A stretch of DNA of 64,000 bases, taken from positions 992,001 through 1,056,000 of the forward strand of contig NZ_UHHW01000002.1 of assembly GCF_900460345.1 (NCBI RefSeq). The letters are read 5' to 3'. The stretch comes from Trueperella pyogenes (lineage in GTDB: Bacteria; Actinomycetota; Actinomycetes; Actinomycetales; Actinomycetaceae). Of the stretch, positions 7,083 through 15,989 are shown piece after piece (the stretch's first letter is position 1; every line of letters starts with the position of its first letter). The position numbers and the translations under genes are program-made. The notes under the pieces are model-generated. The model was not told where the DNA came from and made no database searches. It worked only from the letters and a program-made list of their open reading frames with translations.

Positions 7083-9782
7083 GTGAACCAAGATACTCTT
7101 CTTTTGCTCGATGGCCACTCTTTGGCTTTCCGGTCATTTTTTGCGTTGCCTGCCGATTCGTTCGTCACGGCCCAGGGGCAGTACACGAACGCAGTGCACG
7201 GCTTCCTATCCACCCTGCTGAAGTTAGTGGGCGATTACCAACCCACCCATGTGGCGGTGGCTTTCGACTTGCCTGGCGGAACGTTCCGTACCCGCGAGTA
7301 CGCGCAATACAAGGGCGGACGTGCCGCTACGCCCGAGGAGTTCAAGGGACAGATCTCGGTGATTCAAAAGGTCCTTGACGTGATTGGCGTGAAGTGGCTG
7401 ACGTATGAGGACTATGAGGCTGACGACATTGTGGCCACGCTAGCTAGGCGCGGCGAATCGGAGGGGATGAGGGTCTACGTCTCATCCGGTGACAAGGATA
7501 CCTACCAACTCGTCGATGAGAGTATTACGCTCGTCTATCCTATGCCGCGTTCCCAGATGGCTGTGCTCGATCCCGCGGGTATTGAGGCGAAAGCTGGCGT
7601 GAAACCGGCGCTATACTCCGATCTCGCGGCTCTCGTTGGAGAGGGCGCGGACAACATCCCCGGTGTGCCGTTGTGGGGGCCGAAGACGGCCGCAAAATGG
7701 CTTAATCACTATGGCAGCCTTGAAAACCTGTTGGATAACGCACACGAGATTGGCGGCAAGGCCGGCGTGAATCTCCGCGACAACATCGACATGGTTCGGC
7801 GGAACCGCAAACTCAACACCCTGGTCACGGACCTTCCAATCGTGGAGGACTTCGATGAGCTACGGCCAATCGGCGTCGAACGTGAAGCCCTGCATGAGCT
7901 TTTTGACGCTCTTGATTTCACGCGTCTGCGTGAGCGCGTCCTGCGTGAGCTTCCGATGCGTGATGGGCAGTCCGCCACAGAAGAGAACGCCCCCGGCGTC
8001 GTTATCACCCCGATTCCAGCGGGAAGTGTGCCGTTTGCTGATTTTCTTGCCCAGCACGAGGGGCCGTGGGGGATGGAGGTGGACGGCGATCGGCGTCCGC
8101 GCCACGGCGACGTCGTCTCGTTCGCCCTCGCTGCTACGGACGGCCATGTTTACTACGGCGAACGCTCTTTGCTCTCCACCGAGGACGAGCGTGCCTTGGC
8201 CTCCTTCCTCGAGGATGCCAAGAAGGAGAAAATCGGCCACGGTGTGAAAGGCCTCATGCATGCGTGGGCTGGTGTAGGGATCACGCTCGCCGGTGTTGTG
8301 GCTGATACCGAGATTGAGGCCTACTTGCTGCACCCGGATCAGCGAAGCTATGATCTCGAAGATCTCGCGCAGCGGCATTTGGCTCGTGAGATCGCGGGCG
8401 TTTCCCAGGACACCCTGGGCATCAGTGCCGACGGAACGCTCATCGAAAGCTCACTCGTCGAACGCACGGGCGTGCTGCTCGATCTTCACCGCGCTTTCGC
8501 CACGCAGCTGGAGGCTTCGGATCCGACCGGCGTACTCGTCGCTTTGGAGATGGCGGTGGTGGCTGTGCTTTTCGGCATGGAGAATACGGGAATTGCCGTC
8601 GATGTGGACTTGCTGGACTCGCTTTTCTACACTTTTAATACCAGGGTGGAAGACGCGGCTAACAGGGCTCATGACGCGATCGACGATCCCGCTGTCAATC
8701 TCTCCAGCCCGAAACAGCTTCAGGAGGTGCTCTTCGAACGGCTTGGCCTGCCGGTGACGAAGAAAACGAAATCTGGCTATACCACGAATGCTGACGCGCT
8801 CGGCGAACTCCTGGCGAAGATCGCGCGACGTGAAGATGGCGATGCCGTGGCTGCCCAGCAGTTCCTTTCCAGCTTGCTCGAGTACCGTGATGCTCTCAAA
8901 CTTCGCCAATCTGTGGAGGGGCTACAACGTTCGGTGCATACTGACGGTCGGATTCATACCACCTACCAGCAGACGGTGGCCGCCACAGGCCGCCTCTCGT
9001 CTACCGATCCGAACCTGCAAAATATCCACGCGCGAACAGAGGAGGGGCGCCAGATTCGCGAGGTTTTCGTGCCCGGGGCGGGCTACGACTACCTCATGAC
9101 GGCCGACTATTCTCAAATCGAGATGCGCCTGATGGCACACCTGTCCGGCGACGCCGACCTTATCGAAGCCTTCCGCAAGGGCGCCGATCTGCACAACTTC
9201 GTCGCCTCGCGCGTGTTCGGTGTGCCGGAGGATTCCGTCTCAGGTGAGCAGCGCTCGAAGATCAAGGCAATGAGCTACGGTCTGGCCTATGGTCTGTCCT
9301 CATATGGCCTGTCCCAACAACTCCATATTTCGGTGGGGGAGGCCGAGGCTCTCATGCGGGACTACTACGCCAAGTTCGGTAAAGTTCGCCAGTACCTGGA
9401 TTCGGTGGTTGTTGACGCACGTAAGGTCGGCTATACCTCAACAATCTGGGGGCGCAGACGTTACCTTCCGGGCCTGGACAGCACCAACCGGCAACTGCGG
9501 GAGGCCGCTGAACGTATGGCGCTCAACGCTCCTATTCAGGGATCGGCCGCGGACATTATCAAGTTTGCCATGGTAGCCGTTCAAGATGCGCTGACACGGG
9601 CGGGTTTAACCTCACGCGTTCTCCTCCAGGTTCACGACGAACTTGTCCTCGAAGTGACAGCCGCGGAGGCGGAGCAGGTTGAGGCGATTGTTCGGGAGGA
9701 GATGGGCAAGGCCGCCGACCTCACGGTGCCGCTCTCCGTTAGCATCGGGATTGGGCGGAATTGGCGTCAGGCAGCTCACTGA
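7083..9782 (+). CDS. polA: DNA polymerase I
   Basis: This 899-residue protein has the three-part PolA layout. The N-terminal 5' nuclease domain (about 1-300) has DGHSLAFRSFFAL and YEADDIVATLARR. The middle domain is a degenerate 3'-5' exonuclease: the expected DxE motif is replaced around WGMEVDGDRR, so proofreading is presumably lost, as in other actinobacterial PolA. The C-terminal polymerase carries DYSQIEMRLMAHLSGD, RSKIKAMSYGLAYG and QVHDELVLEV. It acts in Okazaki fragment processing and excision repair. The GTG start has no clear ribosome site; a TAGGCT element six bases upstream suggests a leaderless mRNA. The DNA-damage-type promoter fits its repair role. Confidence 0.96.
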   Translation: MNQDTLLLLDGHSLAFRSFFALPADSFVTAQGQYTNAVHGFLSTLLKLVGDYQPTHVAVAFDLPGGTFRTREYAQYKGGRAATPEEFKGQISVIQKVLDVIGVKWLTYEDYEADDIVATLARRGESEGMRVYVSSGDKDTYQLVDESITLVYPMPRSQMAVLDPAGIEAKAGVKPALYSDLAALVGEGADNIPGVPLWGPKTAAKWLNHYGSLENLLDNAHEIGGKAGVNLRDNIDMVRRNRKLNTLVTDLPIVEDFDELRPIGVEREALHELFDALDFTRLRERVLRELPMRDGQSATEENAPGVVITPIPAGSVPFADFLAQHEGPWGMEVDGDRRPRHGDVVSFALAATDGHVYYGERSLLSTEDERALASFLEDAKKEKIGHGVKGLMHAWAGVGITLAGVVADTEIEAYLLHPDQRSYDLEDLAQRHLAREIAGVSQDTLGISADGTLIESSLVERTGVLLDLHRAFATQLEASDPTGVLVALEMAVVAVLFGMENTGIAVDVDLLDSLFYTFNTRVEDAANRAHDAIDDPAVNLSSPKQLQEVLFERLGLPVTKKTKSGYTTNADALGELLAKIARREDGDAVAAQQFLSSLLEYRDALKLRQSVEGLQRSVHTDGRIHTTYQQTVAATGRLSSTDPNLQNIHARTEEGRQIREVFVPGAGYDYLMTADYSQIEMRLMAHLSGDADLIEAFRKGADLHNFVASRVFGVPEDSVSGEQRSKIKAMSYGLAYGLSSYGLSQQLHISVGEAEALMRDYYAKFGKVRQYLDSVVVDARKVGYTSTIWGRRRYLPGLDSTNRQLREAAERMALNAPIQGSAADIIKFAMVAVQDALTRAGLTSRVLLQVHDELVLEVTAAEAEQVEAIVREEMGKAADLTVPLSVSIGIGRNWRQAAH

Positions 9783-9857
9783 CGCCCTCGGCGGCGAGTG
9801 CAGCCGTGGCCGGCTCGTCATCGGCATGTGTCGTGGCATATACACGCATCGTTACGC

Positions 9858-9887
9858 TTGAATCTAAGCCGAACATGCCCGTAGACT
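9858..9887 (+). promoter_or_regulatory. Candidate promoter of rpsA
   Basis: TTGAAT (9858-9863) and TAGACT (9882-9887) are separated by 18 bases, upstream of the rpsA ATG at 9958. The leader would be about 64 bases, with GGAG at 9943-9946. Confidence 0.45.
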
Positions 9888-9957
9888 TAACACTTGGTGT
9901 CAGGCATTTGGCGCCATCCATGTCCGTACTAGTAAATTATCCGGAGTCACCAACTCT

Positions 9958-11424
9958 ATGACGACTAACAATAAGACCTCCGTGGAGGTCGCTATCAACG
10001 ACATCGGCACCGAAGAAGAGCTTATCGCCGCTGTCGACGAAACCATCAAGTACTTCAACGATGGTGACATCGTTGAAGGAACCGTAGTCAAGGTCGACCG
10101 CGACGAGGTCCTGCTCGATATCGGCTACAAGACCGAGGGTGTTATCCCCTCCAAGGAACTTTCCATCAAGCACGACATCGATCCTGATGATGTTGTCGAA
10201 GTTGGTGACCAGATCGAGGCTCTCGTTCTCCAGAAGGAGGACAAGGAAGGGCGTCTTCTCTTGTCGAAGAAGCGTGCTCAGTACGAGCGTGCGTGGGACA
10301 AGATTGAGGAAGTCAAGGAGGCCGACGGCGTCGTTACCGGTACCGTCATTGAGGTCGTCAAGGGCGGCCTGATCCTTGACATCGGTCTGCGCGGCTTCCT
10401 GCCGGCATCGCTGGTGGAGATGCGTCGCGTCCGTGACCTGCAGCCCTACATCGGCCGTGAGCTCCAGGCGAAGATCATCGAGCTGGACAAGAACCGCAAC
10501 AACGTTGTTCTTTCCCGCCGCTCCTGGCTCGAGCAGAGCCAGTCTGAGATCCGCGCCCACTTCCTTGACACCCTCCAGAAGGGTCAGGTTCGTGAAGGCG
10601 TCGTCTCTTCGATCGTCAACTTCGGTGCGTTCGTTGACCTCGGTGGCGTTGACGGACTCGTGCACGTCTCCGAGCTGTCTTGGAAGCACATCGACCACCC
10701 GTCCGAGGTTGTCGAAGTGGGCACCCCGGTCACGGTCGAGGTTCTCGACGTCGACATGGATCGCGAGCGCGTATCCCTCTCGCTGAAGGCCACCCAGGAA
10801 GATCCGTGGCAGACCTTCGCCCGCACTCACCGCATCGGCCAGGTTGTGCCGGGTCGCGTGACCAAGCTCGTTCCGTTCGGCGCGTTTGTCCGCGTCGAGG
10901 ACGGCATCGAGGGTCTCGTCCACATCTCCGAGCTCGCCCAGCGCCACATCGATCTGCCGGAGCAGGTTGCCAAGGTGGGCGACGAGGTCTTCGTCAAGGT
11001 CATCGACATCGATCTCGAGCGTCGTCGCATCTCCCTCTCGCTCAAGCAGGCCAATGAGGGCGTGGATCCGCACTCGGAGGACTTCGATCCGTCGCTGTAC
11101 GGCATGACCGCCGAATACGACGACGAGGGCAACTACAAGTACCCGGAGGGCTTCGACCCCGAGGCGAACGAGTGGCTTGAGGGCTTCGAAGAGAACCAGG
11201 CTGCGTGGGAGGCCGAGTACGCGAAGGCCGAGGAGCGCTGGACCGCACATAAGAAGCAGGTTCTGGCTCACATGGAGGCAGACGCCGAGGCCGCCGCAGC
11301 GGGCGATACTTCCGCTCCGGCCGAACCGGCACCGGCTTCCTACTCGTCGGGCAACGACGCCGCTGGCACGCTTGCGTCCGACGAGGCGCTTGCTGCTCTT
11401 CGTGAGAAGCTCACCGGCAACTAA
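9958..11424 (+). CDS. rpsA: 30S ribosomal protein S1
   Basis: RpsA recruits mRNA to the 30S subunit. Four S1 (OB-fold) domains are visible: about residues 36-106, 122-190, 208-277 (VNFGAFVDLGGVDGLVHVSEL) and 293-363 (VPFGAFVRVEDGIEGLVHISEL). The last two are the best conserved. They are followed by an acidic stretch and a low-complexity Ala/Pro/Ser tail. At 488 residues it is the four-domain actinobacterial form. It sits between polA and coaE as in mycobacteria, although here a foreign-looking segment separates it from coaE. Codon use is strongly biased, as expected for high expression. An intrinsic terminator follows. Confidence 0.97.
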   Translation: MTTNNKTSVEVAINDIGTEEELIAAVDETIKYFNDGDIVEGTVVKVDRDEVLLDIGYKTEGVIPSKELSIKHDIDPDDVVEVGDQIEALVLQKEDKEGRLLLSKKRAQYERAWDKIEEVKEADGVVTGTVIEVVKGGLILDIGLRGFLPASLVEMRRVRDLQPYIGRELQAKIIELDKNRNNVVLSRRSWLEQSQSEIRAHFLDTLQKGQVREGVVSSIVNFGAFVDLGGVDGLVHVSELSWKHIDHPSEVVEVGTPVTVEVLDVDMDRERVSLSLKATQEDPWQTFARTHRIGQVVPGRVTKLVPFGAFVRVEDGIEGLVHISELAQRHIDLPEQVAKVGDEVFVKVIDIDLERRRISLSLKQANEGVDPHSEDFDPSLYGMTAEYDDEGNYKYPEGFDPEANEWLEGFEENQAAWEAEYAKAEERWTAHKKQVLAHMEADAEAAAAGDTSAPAEPAPASYSSGNDAAGTLASDEALAALREKLTGN

Positions 11425-11462
11425 GACTTGACGCAGGGTAGATAGCCCGCTCAAATTTACAC

Positions 11463-11496
11463 GCGCCCCGCTAATCTCTTGTGATTGGCGGGGCGC
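11463..11496 (+). terminator. rpsA intrinsic terminator
   Basis: GCGCCCCGC (11463-11471) pairs perfectly with GCGGGGCGC (11488-11496). The stem extends inward by TAATC/GATTG with one G-T pair and closes on a six-base loop. A short T-rich tail (ACTGTTTCTC) follows. Confidence 0.85.
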
Positions 11497-11696
11497 ACTG
11501 TTTCTCTAAGGGTGGCTGACCAATATGTTGGCGGTCATGGTTTCCGAGCATTTCGCCAGAGCTTTCTCATACTGTCATCCACGTGCCAGTATGCAGGTGA
11601 TTTGTTAGCGACATGTAAGACACGTAGCATATTTAATGCATTACAGTTCCGTGCGTGCAACTGTGATGATTCTTCAATGGGGAAGGAGCAAGCGGT
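11497..11696. other. AT-rich spacer, no confident gene
   Basis: This stretch is clearly more AT-rich than its surroundings and marks the left edge of the ABC-exporter insert. An open frame (in-frame GTG at 11512, stop at 11698-11700) would encode about 62 residues with four cysteines, but it has no proper ribosome binding site and begins next to the rpsA terminator. It resembles nothing I recognise. It could be a decayed peptide gene. No tRNA, riboswitch or repeat is visible. Confidence 0.4.
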
Positions 11697-11762
11697 ATGA
11701 ACAGATCATTGTCTGCGCACTTTTCTTTAGTTGTCTTCTTAATGGGGGCTGTCGAGGGTTAG
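11697..11762 (+). CDS. 21-codon ORF resembling a signal peptide; possible remnant
   Basis: An ATG at 11697 is preceded by GGAAGGAG (11681-11688) with an ideal 8-base spacing, the best ribosome binding site in this region. It opens a 21-codon frame with a polar, Arg-containing N-terminus (MNRSLSAH) and a hydrophobic core (FSLVVFLMGAV), then stops at TAG 11760-11762. The shape is that of an export signal without a mature part. It may be the truncated start of a secreted peptide gene, a leader peptide, or chance. It lies 34 bases before the permease gene. Confidence 0.3.
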   Translation: MNRSLSAHFSLVVFLMGAVEG

Positions 11763-11796
11763 TTGCATCTGGATCTACTAGTATTCGAGGGTACAG

Positions 11797-13851
11797 ATGG
11801 TACATCAGCTTTTTGTTAAGCGAATCATTGTAGGGCTTACCTCATTTTTTCTTATGATATGTTTATTTGCCCTGGCAGCGATTCCTATTGAGCTTGATGC
11901 GAGGCATTCGATAGCGAACTCGCGTTCTCCTGAATACGTTGTTGATGAAGAGGACGCGAGTTTCGCATACCGGGTGGACAATCTCTTTATCGATTCACAC
12001 TTGGTGGGAGTGTTAGAACTCGAACCCGTCGGTGGTGGCTTTGTGGTTCCGGTAGGGTTATCCGATTCGCTGGAGCCGGGTCATATCGCGGTGTCGAAGG
12101 CTGCAGTACAGTATTCGGATATTTTAGAAAGACAGTTTGGCCCAGTTCAGGCTGTTATCGATGAGTCAGTAATCCTTGAAGGTGAGCTTGTCGTTTACTA
12201 CCGACCCAGTAACGGTCAAGCGTTTCTTGACATGGCAAGAAAAGGTGAGGGGGTCTACTTCGCTTCTGGATTTGCCAACGACGGTCGTACGGGCGCGCTC
12301 TTCGGGGATATTACCTACGAGTTGTGGTCGCAGTATTTGTTGCCGATTGCTCTGCTTGTTTTCGCTTTTCCGCTTATTCAAAATCTTCGCACTACACGAG
12401 CAGCGGTGGACGAATCACTTGCCGGTGAGCGTTTTGTGCTTGAATCTATAGGTGCTCCGCGTCGTGAGCTGATACGCCATTCGGTTAACTATCTTTACAA
12501 GCCCTTTTTGTTGGGCGTGAGTCTTGCTGCTTTGCTTATTGTGGTGTTGATAGCTGGATGCGTGAGTGTGCCGCTGACTGGTTTTCGTCTGCACACCCAT
12601 CTTTATACTGACAAGCTTGCACTACGCATCGGATACTTCGCCTTAGGTGCGGGCTTGGCGTTTGCCTACTTGGCCTGGCCGCGTTTACAGTGGGCGCGGC
12701 CTCATTCACACAGACGACGGTTGGTTGGCACCGGAAGTGGGCTTGCGCTATTCGGCCTGGGGATTGTTATTGCCGCTATCATGAGGCTGTGGTACGTGAA
12801 GATCCCCAGTAATCTTATGGTGTTTTTGATGCTGGCCTCGGTCTTCTTCGTACTCATGGGGCTGCATTCAACTCTTGCGGTGCTGTGTACGGTAATGACT
12901 CGTGTTGCTATCAGGATCATGGGTAAAGACCTCCGGGCTGGTGTGTTCTTCCGTTGGGTGATTCACCATCCTTATGACGCATCTCGAACAGGCACTTTCG
13001 CTGGAAGTTTTGTATCGGTCGGGGTGATTCTCGTAGCCGTCTTCGCAACCATCGCTGGAGCCCAAGTTCCCCCTCCACGCCCTCCGGACGGTATCCAGAT
13101 TGTGAAGACGTCGCTCAATTGCGATGGGGACTATACGGCGTGTCTGAAAGGCGCAGCAGACAGAGTTCGTTCCTCTGATCCTACGGCTGCTGTTTATGTT
13201 GCCGCCTATGGTCAAGGTGTTGCACAGGTCAGCGCCGGCCAGGTGGACCCGGCGTTTTTGTCGCAGTTTATTCACTATGGACTAGGTCCAGAATATGGTG
13301 GTGAGGTTGACGAGATATCGTTAGAGTCGCGTTGGGCATGGATCTATACGATTTCTGACCAAAATTCGGACTTGCTGTCGCATGTCCAAAAGATCACGTT
13401 CGATACGGCGATCGTGGCCTTGTCTATCATCGATGGGGAAAATGGGCGTGCGATAGCGCAGATATATCGTCAACAGGCATCGTGGTTGACTTTGTTGACC
13501 ACGCTATCTTTCATCTATGCGATGGTGTCAGTGTGGATGCAGTTCATGCGAGAGGCTGGCCATCATGCCAAAGAATTTGCTTCGATCGCATCTATAACAG
13601 GCAAGGCGGATATGATTGCGCGAACGATCAGTATGCGTCTTACGCTGGTCAATATCGTCACAGGAATCCTCTCCTTGAGTGTCGGTATCTTCCTTGCTCA
13701 CCAGTTCTTGTTCCCCATTGGCGGGTTTTTCCCGTCTACATTCATCATCAGCGTAGGAGCCATCTATCTCATGTTTACTCTCACCCAAGGAATTCTGATG
13801 TATGTGCTGGTGAGAAACGAAGCGTCTAGCTGGCTGCCCGGAAAGAGGTAA
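11797..13851 (+). CDS. ABC transporter permease with two FtsX-like halves
   Basis: A 684-residue membrane protein. A first helix at about 8-28 is followed by a ~145-residue extracellular region. A helix group comes next, including FVLESIGAPRRELIRHSVNYLYKP, typical of FtsX/MacB-type permeases. After more helices there is a second extracellular region (about 420-545, with two close cysteines) and a final helix group (SIASITGKADMIARTISMRL). Size and two-gene layout resemble the 'bacteriocin-associated integral membrane protein' plus ATPase pairs found with lactococcin 972-type bacteriocins; that link is inference from architecture. GAGGG (11787-11791) precedes the ATG. Base composition is lower in GC than in flanking housekeeping genes, which suggests acquisition. 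Confidence 0.75.
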   Translation: MVHQLFVKRIIVGLTSFFLMICLFALAAIPIELDARHSIANSRSPEYVVDEEDASFAYRVDNLFIDSHLVGVLELEPVGGGFVVPVGLSDSLEPGHIAVSKAAVQYSDILERQFGPVQAVIDESVILEGELVVYYRPSNGQAFLDMARKGEGVYFASGFANDGRTGALFGDITYELWSQYLLPIALLVFAFPLIQNLRTTRAAVDESLAGERFVLESIGAPRRELIRHSVNYLYKPFLLGVSLAALLIVVLIAGCVSVPLTGFRLHTHLYTDKLALRIGYFALGAGLAFAYLAWPRLQWARPHSHRRRLVGTGSGLALFGLGIVIAAIMRLWYVKIPSNLMVFLMLASVFFVLMGLHSTLAVLCTVMTRVAIRIMGKDLRAGVFFRWVIHHPYDASRTGTFAGSFVSVGVILVAVFATIAGAQVPPPRPPDGIQIVKTSLNCDGDYTACLKGAADRVRSSDPTAAVYVAAYGQGVAQVSAGQVDPAFLSQFIHYGLGPEYGGEVDEISLESRWAWIYTISDQNSDLLSHVQKITFDTAIVALSIIDGENGRAIAQIYRQQASWLTLLTTLSFIYAMVSVWMQFMREAGHHAKEFASIASITGKADMIARTISMRLTLVNIVTGILSLSVGIFLAHQFLFPIGGFFPSTFIISVGAIYLMFTLTQGILMYVLVRNEASSWLPGKR

Positions 13852-13852
13852 A

Positions 13853-14497
13853 ATGAGCATCCTTCAATGTCACAACCTCACATGTGGCTACACCGGTCCG
13901 TTGTTTGCTCCGCTCGACCTTGAGCTCAACCCTGGCGAAACCGTCGCTATCATGGGTCGTTCTGGCGTCGGTAAGACGACCCTGTTGACGACCATTCTTG
14001 GAATGAACCGTCCGCTTGGTGGCACTGTTGTCATTAATGGAATTGACGTTCACCAGCTCAAATTCGACCAACTCGCACGACTGAGATCGACGACGATAGG
14101 TACCGTATTCCAAAACGGTGAACTCCTCAGCGGTTATAGTGCCTTGGATAATGTGATGCTGCCACGCTTACTCTGGGACAAGCACGATCCAACCGTGCAA
14201 GATGAAGCCGCACAACTCTTGCGTGAGCTAGACGTGGAAAAAACACGTATGGCTGAACAACTATCTGGTGGAGAACGGCAACGAACAGCTCTGGCTCGGG
14301 CTCTCATTAATAACCCTGCGGTGATCCTTGCAGATGAGCCCACCGGAGCACTCGATGCTGACTTGCGTGACGAGGCCATGGATCTGTTACTTACCCAGGT
14401 ACGACGGCGTCAATGCTGTCTCATGCTCGTCACGCATGATCCTGCCATCGCGCAAAGAGCCGACCGAATAATCAAGCTGGTACGCCAAGAAATATAG
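13853..14497 (+). CDS. ABC transporter ATP-binding protein (MacB/LolD-like)
   Basis: The 214-residue nucleotide-binding subunit has Walker A GRSGVGKTT, a Q-loop in TVFQNGELL, signature LSGGERQRTALARAL, Walker B VILADEPTGALD and switch histidine VTHD. It is of the MacB/LolD/FtsE type that pairs with FtsX-like permeases. It starts directly after the permease stop, so the two form one transporter. The substrate is not identified: peptide or lipoprotein export, or self-protection from a peptide, are the usual roles of this class. A short gap (43 bases) separates it from pcp. Confidence 0.88.
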   Translation: MSILQCHNLTCGYTGPLFAPLDLELNPGETVAIMGRSGVGKTTLLTTILGMNRPLGGTVVINGIDVHQLKFDQLARLRSTTIGTVFQNGELLSGYSALDNVMLPRLLWDKHDPTVQDEAAQLLRELDVEKTRMAEQLSGGERQRTALARALINNPAVILADEPTGALDADLRDEAMDLLLTQVRRRQCCLMLVTHDPAIAQRADRIIKLVRQEI

Positions 14498-14528
14498 CGG
14501 AGAGCATGGTGTTCGGGGGCGTATTCGC

Positions 14529-14534
14529 TAGACT
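14529..14534 (+). promoter_or_regulatory. -10 element of pcp (leaderless)
   Basis: TAGACT is followed by six bases and then the ATG of pcp, with no ribosome binding site between. It does not carry the TGTCGGAG box seen at polA, uvrB and uvrA. Confidence 0.5.
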
Positions 14535-14540
14535 CGTTAC

Positions 14541-15098
14541 ATGTCGATTCTCTTAACCGCCTTCGGCCCTTTTGGCCCTAACTCGTACAATCCCACTGAG
14601 CATGTTGCTCGGCTTGTGGAGGAGCGGTGGTCCCACCCGGCGCAGCTTTCGGTGGAGATTTTGCCCGTCGAATACGCCACCGCACGGGAGCGCATTTTTG
14701 CTTTGGGCCCTTTCGACGTCCATCTCGCCCTCGGGCTCGCCGCCGACCGGGACGTGCCCACGTTGGAGCGCTTTGCGATGAACCGGCAAGAAGCCGCGGC
14801 ACCCGACAACGCTGGGTACGTGGCGGCGGGGGAGAGTATTGACGAGTCAGCACCGCTTGCCTTCGAGACGACGCTGCCGTTCCGCCGCCTGATCGAGCAC
14901 GCCAATGCCGCTGGCTATCGTGTGAGGGAGTCGCGTACAGCAGGGCTGTATGTGTGCAACACGGTCATGTTCAGTGCCATCCAGACGTCACAGTGCGCCG
15001 GCTTTCTCCACCTTCCACCGGCGGAGGCTTTCTCTGTAGAAGATGGCGCCGGGCTCGTTGAACTCTTGCTGGGCGAATTGGTCGCGAACCAATGCTGA
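14541..15098 (+). CDS. pcp: Pyroglutamyl-peptidase I (C15 family)
   Basis: Pcp removes N-terminal pyroglutamate from peptides in the cytoplasm. The 185-residue protein begins LLTAFGPFGPNSYNPT (family pattern TGFEPFGG...NPS). It keeps the catalytic triad: Glu76 in TLERFAMN, Cys139 in GLYVCNTV and His157 in FLHLP. It is slightly shorter than the usual ~210 residues, from small internal deletions rather than loss of motifs. Its 3' end overlaps coaE by seven bases, suggesting coupled translation. The start appears leaderless. Confidence 0.88.
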   Translation: MSILLTAFGPFGPNSYNPTEHVARLVEERWSHPAQLSVEILPVEYATARERIFALGPFDVHLALGLAADRDVPTLERFAMNRQEAAAPDNAGYVAAGESIDESAPLAFETTLPFRRLIEHANAAGYRVRESRTAGLYVCNTVMFSAIQTSQCAGFLHLPPAEAFSVEDGAGLVELLLGELVANQC

Positions 15099-15949
15099 CC
15101 ATCGCACTAACTGGCGGGATCGGCTCGGGCAAGTCGCATGTGGCCGCGATCTGGGCCGGTCTTGGTGCCCACGTCGTCGACGCCGACCAGGTTGCCCGCG
15201 AGGTCTTATCCGGCGGCCAGATTCGTGAGGCAATCAAGCGGCGGTGGGGCGACGGCGTCGTGAAGGCCGAAGGGACGCTTAACCGGGAAGCACTCGCCGC
15301 CATCGTGTTCCAAGAACCAGCCGAGCGGGCAGCCCTCGACGCGATCACGCACCCAGCGATTTGGGACGCGGTCAAGCAGGATATTGATGCGACGCTCTGC
15401 GCGGATCCTGCCGCCGTCATTGTTTACGACGTTCCACTGCTCTTCGGTTATGGGCGCGAGTTCGAGATGATGGCAAACGTGTCGATCGCGGCTGACGAGG
15501 AGATTCGGATCGAGCGCTTAACGCGCAATCGGGGGATGAGCAGACAGGCTGCGCGGGCACGCATTGATTCGCAAGCTACCGACGCGGAACGCGGGCGCAT
15601 CTGCGACCTCGTGATATCCAACGACGCCGATCGGGCCGCTGTTCGCGCCGCTGCCGAGACTGCGTGGCATGAGTGGATTGTCCCATTTAACGACGCCTTG
15701 ATGAACAAGACGTGGGCGGCGGGCACACTTTCCCATGCGGCGCTACGCGTCAACGACGACGTCGGCGTGCACCTGGAGCGATTGCGCTACCGCGGCCTGC
15801 ACGCCGAGCATGGAGCTGACGGGTTCATAGTTGATGGGCCGGAAGAGAGCCTTTTGACCGCTGGATGGTTCGAAGAGGGCAGCCGGTGGCGGCTCGCCAA
15901 CCCGGCGCTAGATATGACGGCGCAGCGGCGAGATTCCCTGTCGGCATAG
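15092..15949 (+). CDS. coaE: Dephospho-CoA kinase with C-terminal extension
   Basis: CoaE phosphorylates dephospho-CoA, the last step of coenzyme A synthesis. The N-terminal ~200 residues form the kinase: P-loop TGGIGSGKS at residues 7-15, VVDADQVAREV, the lid region and YDVPLLFGYG. About 85 further residues follow the normal end. Mycobacterial CoaE is fused to a GrpB-like domain; the extension here is far shorter and I cannot recognise it, so it may be a remnant or a lineage-specific tail. The gene overlaps pcp, and its end lies just upstream of the uvrB promoter. The coaE-uvrB order is conserved in actinobacteria. Confidence 0.93.
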   Translation: MLTIALTGGIGSGKSHVAAIWAGLGAHVVDADQVAREVLSGGQIREAIKRRWGDGVVKAEGTLNREALAAIVFQEPAERAALDAITHPAIWDAVKQDIDATLCADPAAVIVYDVPLLFGYGREFEMMANVSIAADEEIRIERLTRNRGMSRQAARARIDSQATDAERGRICDLVISNDADRAAVRAAAETAWHEWIVPFNDALMNKTWAAGTLSHAALRVNDDVGVHLERLRYRGLHAEHGADGFIVDGPEESLLTAGWFEEGSRWRLANPALDMTAQRRDSLSA

Positions 15950-15960
15950 TCTTTGCAGAA

Positions 15961-15983
15961 ATGTCGGAGGGAGGAACTAGCCT
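15961..15983 (+). promoter_or_regulatory. PafBC-like (RecA-NDp type) promoter of uvrB
   Basis: ATGTCGGAG (15961-15969), eight bases, TAGCCT (15978-15983), six bases, then the uvrB ATG at 15990. The GGAGGGAGG run inside the spacer is too far from the ATG to serve as a ribosome site, which supports a leaderless start. Confidence 0.7.
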
Positions 15984-15989
15984 TAAAGC

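Noticed and set aside
9937..11454. 505-codon open frame on the minus strand opposite rpsA
   Set aside because: It is the antisense shadow of rpsA, whose biased GC-rich codons avoid stops on the other strand. The translated product is repetitive Leu/Val/Asp-rich and matches no family.
11636..11833. 65-codon frame upstream of the ABC permease
   Set aside because: It overlaps the permease start and the better-supported 21-codon frame, and has no ribosome site of its own.
14511..14541. Possible PafBC box upstream of pcp
   Set aside because: The -10 TAGACT is good, but the bases at the box position lack TGTC, so only a leaderless promoter is claimed.
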